Assembly (NCBI RefSeq): GCF_032854445.1
Contig: NC_088301.1
Span: 32,782,402 to 32,846,401, forward strand
DNA length: 64,000 nucleotides
Reading direction: 5' to 3'
From: Liolophura sinensis
Lineage: Eukaryota > Mollusca > Polyplacophora > Chitonida > Chitonidae
The position numbers and the translations under genes were made by a program. A model generated the notes under the pieces. The model was not told where the DNA came from. It did no database searches and saw only the letters and a program-made list of their open reading frames with translations. Numbering within the stretch: position 1 is the stretch's first letter; every line of letters begins with the position of its first letter. Below, one piece after another: positions 58,201 to 64,000 of the stretch.

Positions 58201-58693
58201 TTAGTGATTTGATTTTTGAGTGATTTACTATTTTTGTTGCCGTATACTCATTAACAAGCACGTTAGAGAAGAAAACATTCTTTCATAGCTTCATGGCGTA
58301 TATGTACAAATACTCACGGTAGCCTCCAAGGATCTGGCGAAGAATTCAGGGTTCAAATTTGACACGAACTCTGTCAGTTTGTCTCCCGCCATATTCATTA
58401 CAGACTGACGGAAAGGATTGGTGTTGCAGATTGTGACCATGGGAAAACGGCAGTTGAGCATAACCAGAGATATCCCAGTTTGTATTGGCCAGGAAAAATA
58501 CCGCTTGAAGTTATTGGTTACATGTACACCGTCATTCCGATTGCCCCGAGAAGAAAACAAACCAGATAGATTTGGACATTAGATGTCTAGAGGTGGCGAT
58601 ATAAGAAGGGCCCGTTACAGATGTGCGCTCGGCAAACCGCCTGGTTATGTCACTCAGAGTTCGAAGCTCCTTCACTGGTTTTGTTTTCGACAT
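42753..58693 (-). CDS. DEG/ENaC-family sodium channel, FMRFamide-gated-channel-like; first exon looks broken
   Basis: Trimeric amiloride-type cation channel subunit, plasma membrane. Assigned exons: 58693-58318, 57551-57345, 54919-54853, 54154-54042, 53246-53083, 51845-51750, 51195-51075, 45310-45235, 43007-42753. Hallmarks: FAERTSVTG before TM1 (the usual His of the HG gating motif is Thr), FPMVTICNTNPFR, MGHQLDDMLLYCSFEGRKC, DYGNCYKFN, YGLQLILYTEV, RLGSPYGNC, CQEICEPHQVYNKCGCYQRG, VFYRDLNYETIQ, and LGGAIGLWVGFSVLGLLEV with the GxS selectivity filter (GFS). Exons from 57,551 to 51,075 join in phase, and the last two exons join each other. Exon 1 changes frame twice near TM1 and its donor phase does not fit exon 2. 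The cysteine-rich exon(s) expected between 51,075 and 45,310 are not located. It is a gene of this family with near certainty; whether functional or a pseudogene is open. Confidence 0.85.
43219..43402 (-). repeat. SINE family 1 in the last intron of the channel gene
   Basis: TTTATTTGATTGATTGCTGT, TTCCGCCGTACTCGAATATT, ATCTGCAGGTTGCTGGCAGA, GAGGAAGCCAGCATGAGC, ACAGCGACCACATTGGTGGG. The central domain is deleted. About 210 bp from the exon at 43,007. Confidence 0.85.
44225..44424. mobile_element. MITE with terminal inverted repeats, copy 1
   Basis: Left end GGGGCCGATTAAACAAAGCC; right end AATGGCTTTGTGTAATCGGC followed by TCCC, its inverse. Internal GTCAGGAATGG/TTTCTCACT arms are also inverted. 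About 200 bp, with no coding capacity. Confidence 0.7.
44634..44844. mobile_element. MITE with terminal inverted repeats, copy 2
   Basis: Left end GGGCCCCAGGTTCAAATCCA then CAAAGCGATTTTTGACTTAC; right end GACTTAAGTCAGAAATGGCT then TTGTCGAATCGACCCC. Same family as its two neighbours. Confidence 0.7.
45031..45214. mobile_element. MITE with terminal inverted repeats, copy 3, next to a splice donor
   Basis: Left end GGGCCCATTCCACAAAGCTA; right end TGACTTAAGTCAGAAATGTT then TTTGTGGAATCGACCTC. It ends 21 bp inside the intron that starts after the channel exon 45,310-45,235. Confidence 0.75.
45861..46535 (+). repeat. 32-bp minisatellite in a channel-gene intron, about 16 core copies
   Basis: Core units at 45,948-46,470 contain CACTTAACTTCAAGGTCCGA and CTTGTCAAGACA. 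The flanks carry diverged units (TTAGATTTGTCAGAC, TTAGAGTTGTCAGACATAC). Copies are almost identical in the core, suggesting recent expansion. Confidence 0.95.
47509..47755 (+). repeat. SINE family 1, full-length copy
   Basis: GGGGCCTCAGTGG head, GTGAGTTCAAGTCCAGTTCA B-box region, GCGGATGGTCGTCGGTTTCC, CCATCATAATGCCGGCCGTA, ATTCTTGAGTACGGCGTAAA. The A-rich tail is replaced by ATCAAATCAATTC. Confidence 0.88.
48781..48857. repeat. GC-rich block with GCGCCTTCCGCG word, left
   Basis: A CpG-rich block in otherwise AT-rich intron DNA. It shares GCGGATC(T) and GCGCCTTCCGCG with the block at 50,221-50,400, in the same orientation. Confidence 0.6.
48937..49712. mobile_element. Foldback (long inverted repeat) element of about 776 bp
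   Basis: Left arm 48,937-~49,120 begins TATAGTCTATTTCTTTTAG; right arm ~49,487-49,712 ends CTAAAAGAAATAGACTATA. Further matched words are GTAACAACACAAGCTCTACA against TGTAGAGCTTGTGTTGTTAC, and ACTTTTTCTATTTCATGATG against the inverse of CATTATGAATTAGAAAAAGT. The ~365 bp loop has no coding region. It lies in a channel-gene intron. Confidence 0.75.
50221..50400. repeat. GC-rich block with GCGCCTTCCGCG word, right
   Basis: CTGCGCCTTCCGCGTG, CGGCGCCTTCCGCGACG and CACGCCTTCCGCGCCC occur in one 180 bp block, embedded in C-rich sequence. Open frames in both strands (50,166-50,404) are low-complexity. Confidence 0.6.
50587..50859 (-). repeat. SINE family 1, full-length copy (reverse)
   Basis: Tail TTTATTTATTTGATTGGAGC, then TTTACGTCGTACTTAGGAAT, ACTCGCAGCGACCGCATTGG, and head CCTTGGCCACAGAGGCCC. 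A G-rich insertion (GGCAGGGGGAGGAGAGGGGA) sits in the middle. Confidence 0.9.
51975..52256 (+). repeat. SINE family 1 with long (AAAT)n tail
   Basis: GGGGCCTCCGTGGC is followed directly by GCCTCTCATCAATGCGGTCG, so the A-box segment is deleted. The body is close to consensus (GCCGTCGTATAAGTGAAATA). The tail is about 80 bp of AAATA repeats, suggesting a young insertion. Confidence 0.92.
54198..54290 (+). repeat. 25-bp tandem repeat, about four copies
   Basis: Unit GGCCTAACCGGTATCTACAG plus AATAG. It lies just upstream, on the gene's strand, of the channel exon at 54,154. Confidence 0.85.
54305..54368 (+). repeat. SINE family 1 tail relic
   Basis: TTCTAGAGTACGGCGTTAAA then AATCATACATATAAATAAAA. 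Confidence 0.45.
55019..55342 (+). repeat. 40-bp minisatellite in a channel-gene intron, about eight copies
   Basis: The unit contains ACCATCTTATCACCAGGGGA and AAACAGAGTTGACAAAAACC. Copies become shorter and more diverged to the right. The plus-strand open frame here is a repeat artefact. Confidence 0.85.
55343..57344. other. Channel-gene intron between exons 2 and 3, no gene seen
   Basis: Ordinary AT-rich intron sequence. Small open frames (55,480-55,746; 56,215-56,457 minus) have no family features and no consistent splice sites. Confidence 0.5.
57623..57680. repeat. Short hairpin with 11-bp perfect arms
   Basis: AACCAGTCGCC at 57,623-57,633 and GGCGACTGGTT at 57,670-57,680, loop about 36 bp, with partly matching TTTCTCTTTT/GAAATAAAC outside. 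It may be a tiny MITE. Confidence 0.6.
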
Positions 58694-59536
58694 TGCAGAG
58701 ATTGTGTAGTGCTCCCACACAAGTAACACAGATAAAGACTTAGTGGTCAGCAATTTTCACAAGAATAACTAACACAGGCAGACGTTTTTTTTACCTGTAG
58801 ATTCGGAATTTGAACGCAGTTGGTATTCGTATGTTCCCAGGGATTTCAGGATCATATGCCAGGGAGCTCCACCGGTATGACGGATATTGAAATGGAGACC
58901 TTTGTGCCTAACTTTGAGGTTTCGGAGAGCTTGAAGTCAATTCCCAATGTCTAATGAGTGGGAGGCGCACGGAAAATCTGAATAGACAGGACAAATACTT
59001 GGTAAGTGCATGATAACCATCACTCCTATGGGACAGACCTTCATCAGCGAATCATTTCAGTACCTGCCTTATTTCACGGTCCATGCACCTTTAGTTGATT
59101 ATGTATTTAATGGTCTCGGATGTCATTAACTGCTGATTGAAAGCTTTTGAATCGGTGGTTAACTGTGGACAGAGCCATTAATTCTCACCAATTCCCATCG
59201 CTACAGTTTGCTCACAGACACACCAGAGCGTGCATTAGCGACATCAATTAAATTATCAGGGCTAAACTCACAGAGGCACAGGGTGTTACAGGTAAATACT
59301 CTTCCGGAATTACCTGCAGGTGACTAACCTGCGGATTTCTTTCCAGTGTTTAACCAGTTATCCCTGGGAAGTGAAATACATGCACTTACTGAGTTTTGCC
59401 AGTTATGTAAACAGTTTACACGTTTGCATACAAAGATTCATCGAACATCATTAATTTTTGTTTTTCAGGTGAACATTATTAATTATCACGTTTCCTCATT
59501 TGTACATGTTTCACGTTTACACGTTTCGTACATGTA
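58694..59536. other. 5' flank of the channel gene
   Basis: Upstream of the ATG at 58,693. No TATA box was recognised. The open frame continues upstream to 58,753 without an ATG, so the chosen ATG is the first one in frame. Confidence 0.4.
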
Positions 59537-59706
59537 CGCGAGAAGGTCTGTCTGCATGCGGCAACCTGTAGGCCCCCCTACCTGGTCATACCTGTTTTCC
59601 CCGAGCTCTGCCTGGTTTCCTCCGTCAGCCATTGTGCTGGCCGTCGTAATATAAGTGAAAATTCTTGAGTTCGAAGTAAAACACCAATCAATTAAACAAA
59701 TAAAAT
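59537..59706 (+). repeat. SINE family 1 body and tail
   Basis: CGCGAGAAGGTCTGTCTGCA, CTGCCTGGTTTCCTCCGTCA and AAAACACCAATCAATTAAAC. The head is missing. Confidence 0.8.
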
Positions 59707-61847
59707 CCTTGCTGAACAAATTGGTGATGTCATATTTTCTACATTCCTATTTTTTTTCTAATTTATGCAAGAAGTATATAAACGTATTTTTGTCGAATTT
59801 GTTATATCTATGTATGTATTATACACGTAGGTCAGCAGTCTTTCAACAGGCAAAAATTATCACCATATGATCGACTTGTCGTGGTTTAAGGGTTTACAAC
59901 TGGCGTATGAGTATGGGTGGTGGCCAAATAGTCCAGATGTCGTGACCATTTGACAACTATTACATTGTCGCCGAAGCTCTGGTTTTGCTCTCTCTGCTGT
60001 AAGTCTTTTATACTATATTCCTGCTTTAACAGGATTCTGCTGGTGGTGTTTTAATACGATTATAGATTAAATGTGATGACACAGCGTTTTGATTAATTCT
60101 GGACTAATTAATTCCAATCTAATAAACTAACATCAGTGAAGTTTTTTTTTTTGAAACCCAGTTCTGGTCCTAGGGGCGAGTAATTAGCTACTATTTCAGC
60201 ATTTATATGAAGAGCTGAACAACTGAGGTAAACTAACAAGAGACCGTGTTTCTCCGGTTACATGTGACCATTTGTCAACTGTCACCCATACTCTTGTTTT
60301 ACTCTCTATGCTATAAGCTATAAGGACGTTCCAGGTCAATAAATCACAAGACCAATTCCCAAAACAACGTTCAACACAAACTACCAAAGAACTAAGAAAT
60401 TAAATATAGTATGAGAGGGATTCATGTATAGAGATGCAGTCAAGCCTCGAGCTCACAATCCGCAAAACTTTCCCGCCTCCGCTATTTTTGGGATGTTGGT
60501 GACAATAACTGGTCGACATTGATCTCAGGACAGCTTAGAGCGTTATAAATGAAATGAACATAGATATTATGTCTGCAGACTAAAGACTAATCTTGGCCAG
60601 GCACCTGACAAAACCACGTGGTTCGGCTTCAGCTTTAACAAGACGTTTACCGGGTACCTGCCAAAGAGGGGTGGTTTACCCCCACCCATACACCTTATAC
60701 TGACGTCATATAAGTGTAAAAGTCTTGAGTACAACGTTAAACACTACTTAAATATATCATTAAAATTTCTTATAGTCACTGTTATGGGTTTCAATGACCA
60801 ATGAGGTAAAACAATTTCGGTTTCATCTACCACTGGCAACCAGTACTAACTCTTCACTTCAAGAAATCTCTCAGTTACTAACATTTTTCCACTATTGATA
60901 CAACCGACTAAACACTGGTTAAACATCAAATTAAGAAACTAACAAAAGATCATATATTGACACTGATAAACGAATTAGCGATATAGATAAATATAGTAAT
61001 TAATATTTAATAGGTAATATTTATCTATCGCGACATTTATAAGCATCTCAGGGTTCGGTTTTCAAAACTCGAAAATTTAACGCTATATAGACCGATTAGA
61101 TTACGCGAATAATCAGTGTAAGGAAAAGGAGCGACAATTCAGTATAACTTTCTGATGTCTTTCATGTATTACAATCCCCAGCTCATAACAGCTAACTAAG
61201 TTCTTAATAGTTATTGTAGGCTAAGTCGGTTGTAACTACCATCTCAATATATCATGTTAACATCCACTGTATAATTACAGTCAACTTCGTCTGCAGTAGC
61301 ACTGTGGAACAAGGTAAGGATCTGGTTCGTTCCATGGCAACAAGTCCTTTCAGGTTTTGTTGTTGCAGGAAGTTAGTTTATTACTCAGGATTCGATCTTA
61401 CAAAATTAATAATTTTTAAGACGGCAATACTGTCGGTGGTACGGCAGTGATAAGGTGTCTATTACTCTTCAAATGCTGATGGAACGTCATTGCCTACGTG
61501 TCACATATCAAGTGCAAGACTCGATATTTTGAAATATATGATCAAGGAGAAAAGTATTGACTGGAAGTCGTACCATGACAAACAATTCCTCACGTATGGC
61601 ATTTGGTAGATGCAAACAAGATTACGGCAAGATAAAAGAAAATGCAGAAAAAAATTCTTCACGACACATATCTGTAATAATACCGATGTATTGCACGTAC
61701 CAAAAATCCTTCAATGGCGTCTAATACATTGCAGTTGAGAGCACTGCAATTTTAAACCTAATTAAACCTTGACCTTTACATTTTACAGGTAACCAATTAC
61801 AGGACATACATGTACATGTACATGACTTCGACATGTTTATAACACAG
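59707..61847. other. Intergenic stretch with dispersed family 3 and SINE relics
   Basis: 60,220-60,320 is family 3 in reverse orientation (ACCGTGTTTCTCCGGTTACA, TGTGACCATTTGTCAACTGT); a related stretch lies at 59,925-60,015. 60,660-60,755 is a diverged SINE tail (CATATAAGTGTAAAAGTCTT, GAGTACAACGTTAAACAC). No gene is recognised. Confidence 0.45.
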
Positions 61848-62010
61848 ACGTACGTGGGAAGGTCTTCCAGCAACCTGCGGCTGGTGGTGGGTTTCTCCAG
61901 GACTCCGCCCGGTTTTCACCCACCATAATGCTGGCCGCCGTCGTATAAGTGAAATAGTCTTGAGTGCGGCGTAAAACACCAATCAAATAAATAAATAAAT
62001 AAATAAATAT
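61848..62010 (+). repeat. SINE family 1 body and tail
   Basis: ACGTACGTGGGAAGGTCTTC, ATAATGCTGGCCGCCGTCGT, GTGCGGCGTAAAACACCAAT and five AAAT units. The head is missing. A minus-strand open frame here is a repeat artefact. Confidence 0.88.
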
Positions 62011-63923
62011 CAGACAGCCATGAAATTCAAAGGGAAATATCAACGTTTGCAAAAGCCGTTGGTTCTCGATAGAGATTGAAAAACACCGGACATAGTAGAG
62101 CCAGTTTTCTTGAAAAACTTCTAAATTTCCATTTTTTTTCATATATATATATATATACTTCTGAAGGATAACATTTGTTTCTTACTTCGTACAGAAATGG
62201 TTTGGTTCTTTATCCTCAAAGCTACATGTGTATACGAACCACTTCCCAATATAATGCAATAATTCAAGAAGGAATTCCATGTGGATAGCCCTGCCTTGGT
62301 AATGTATGTTCCTACTTTTTATGCATTGAAATGAACAGATAGAATAAAACAGTAGCTGAGATAAAGGGACGAGAAGCCAATTTCACTAGATGCGTATTAC
62401 ATTTTGTTCACATGACACTGTCTTCATTGCTCTAGCTTTACTCTGCATGCTGTAGTTTTGTTTTTTAAATCAACCCAAATTTGATCCCGGGTCTGCCGAC
62501 TTTGAGGCGGACGTTCTAACCATTAGGCCACCGAAGCGGTGTAGGATTGGTGAGAGACTCCTAAGCTATTGTGGCGCACTGGCATGCTAATCATTAGGCA
62601 ACGTAAAAATAGATTTATACCTGCTTGGTATCACCAAATACTGTGGAATACCTGGAATTCCTACAATCTTAAACATGTGTGGAATGTTATAGAAGAAGCT
62701 GAAGCTGAAGTCAATGCTCCAGTCGCATTGGTGGCTTAGCCATATGCAGCCTTAGATCTCGAACAGGTCAGTGCGGTCATCCCGGTAATCACAAACTCGG
62801 GCAATCGTTTTTAGCTAATAGTCATATCGAAAGTAACCAACCATAAACTTTTCAGGTGATGAAAATTTTATGTTGGATTTTGGTGTCTAACAGGTCAGTG
62901 CTAAAATCAATCAATCAAGCAATCAATCATGAAACCAATTCGTAACATCTACATGTATGAAACAGTGTCTAACTTTTTCTTTGCGTTTCGAAATAGAGTG
63001 ATTTCATTTTCTTCTGTATCCCCCTCTTTCTGAATATTTTTTGTGATACTAGTTTGCACACTTCACACTTCAGAATATCTTTATGAAGGTGAACAGTTCC
63101 TCTCTGTATTTACATAACAATATGTAAATACAAGTATGTCCGTTTACTGAATATAATAAATTTCAAGTCTAAAGCGGCGGAGAGGTGGCGTCTTGGCCTA
63201 TGTACTGTGACAAAACACCATTTGAAGCTTTTTATTTTATCAAGAATTTAAATAGTAGAAGCCTTTCATGAAGCTGATTTAGAGCAACAGTAAATGTATT
63301 GTTTTGAACTAATGATGTTTCATTCACAGTCTTTGGGTTTTTGACCAGATTTTCAAATTGATGAAGTAGATAGAACGGCGCATGAAGTCTCTGATAAGCC
63401 TATAGGCCTACCGTTTGAGAAGCCAGGAGTAAATGATAAGTGAGCGGTAAAATGTAGATTCCAAGTAGGCAAAGTAGGCAAACAAATACACAAGCAAATT
63501 ACTAGTAGGAAAAGACCTGAATGAGCACTGTTAGTAATCAGACATCGCAATTTAACATTCGATCAGATAAATAATCTCAGGTGCCTCAGTGAGTGTTCTC
63601 CACCCTCCGGGAATACGTGTTTTCACAAGCCTATCTCCAGTCATACGGAAGGTAGATAACAATCACAGTTACGGCCCTTGCCCAGAGGTTTTTTTTCGAT
63701 GATAGTGGTAACATGTATGCTTGGGGTGTAAGTAGTAACATATGTATAGGCCTTTATAACAACAATGTTATATTATGTCAGGTTCATTTGATAAAACCGT
63801 TTTCTCTATATATCGTCTATGAGATATACATTTCGGCATAAGTTCCTCAAAGGAAATGATGAGGACAACAAGGGCTTGTAAAAGGGTTAATCAGGCATGA
63901 AGTATATATTCAATATTTATTTA
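62011..63923. other. Intergenic stretch without a recognised gene
   Basis: (TA)n at 62,141-62,157. 62,495-62,605 has tRNA-like SINE-head words in reverse (GACGTTCTAACCATTAGGCC, then GATTGGTGAGAGACTCCTAA and GGCGCACTGGCATGCTAA), joining the heads of two different elements. Otherwise AT-rich with no coding signal. Confidence 0.45.
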
Positions 63924-64000
63924 GGGACTCCGTGGCTGAGTGGGTTTGCGCGCTAGGGCAGTTTAATGACCCAGGAGCCTCTCACTAATGCGGTCGCTGT
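63924..64000 (+). repeat. SINE family 1 head, cut by the right window edge
   Basis: GGGACTCCGTGGCTGAGTGG, GTTTGCGCGCTAGGGCAG, TGACCCAGGAGCCTCTCACT, AATGCGGTCGCTGT. The A-box region is intact. The element continues beyond the window. Confidence 0.85.

Noticed and set aside
62495-62605. tRNA-like sequence (CTAACCATTAGGCCACC)
   Set aside because: Joined heads of two SINE-type elements with no complete cloverleaf.

Overview
The window looks like nuclear genomic DNA of a lophotrochozoan invertebrate, most probably a mollusc. It is AT-rich, its genes have many short GT-AG exons, and it carries one very abundant tRNA-headed SINE family (about 30 copies or fragments) whose tail ends in an (AAAT)n run. 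A FMRFamide-gated-channel-like DEG/ENaC gene also fits. The species cannot be named from the sequence.

Layout. (1) 1-0.8 kb: the 5' end of a small minus-strand gene (one membrane segment, then a lysine-rich tail) that runs off the left edge, with a TATA box and an inverted CCAAT box. (2) 2-9.8 kb: intergenic DNA, dominated by a 2.8 kb minisatellite of about 53 units of 53 bp. (3) 9.86-19.20 kb, minus: a complete 11-exon RTCA gene (RNA 3'-terminal phosphate cyclase, 362 codons plus stop). (4) 19.33-32.37 kb, plus: a complete 11-exon DBT gene (E2 subunit of branched-chain 2-oxoacid dehydrogenase). The RTCA and DBT start codons are 130 bp apart, head to head, the arrangement I recall for human 1p21.2. 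(5) 36.20-37.09 kb, minus: an intronless rhodopsin-class GPCR. (6) 42.75-58.69 kb, minus: a DEG/ENaC sodium-channel gene. Nine exons are assigned; its first exon has two apparent frameshifts, and a cysteine-rich stretch is not located. (7) 58.7-64 kb: intergenic DNA with SINE copies.

The genes are unrelated in function. RTCA acts in RNA end processing, DBT in mitochondrial leucine/isoleucine/valine breakdown, and the GPCR and channel in signalling. The one real functional link visible is the shared RTCA/DBT promoter interval. The rest of the sequence is repeats: at least eight unrelated minisatellites, two SINE families, a cluster of three TIR-type MITEs, a 776 bp foldback element and a third dispersed family. 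I found no CRISPR, no prokaryotic-type system, no rRNA and no genuine tRNA gene. The most unusual items are the broken-looking TM1 exon of the channel gene, an in-frame 18 bp repeat that multiplies the DBT exon 5 acceptor, and an intronic minisatellite that starts at the DBT exon 6 donor and reads open in frame.
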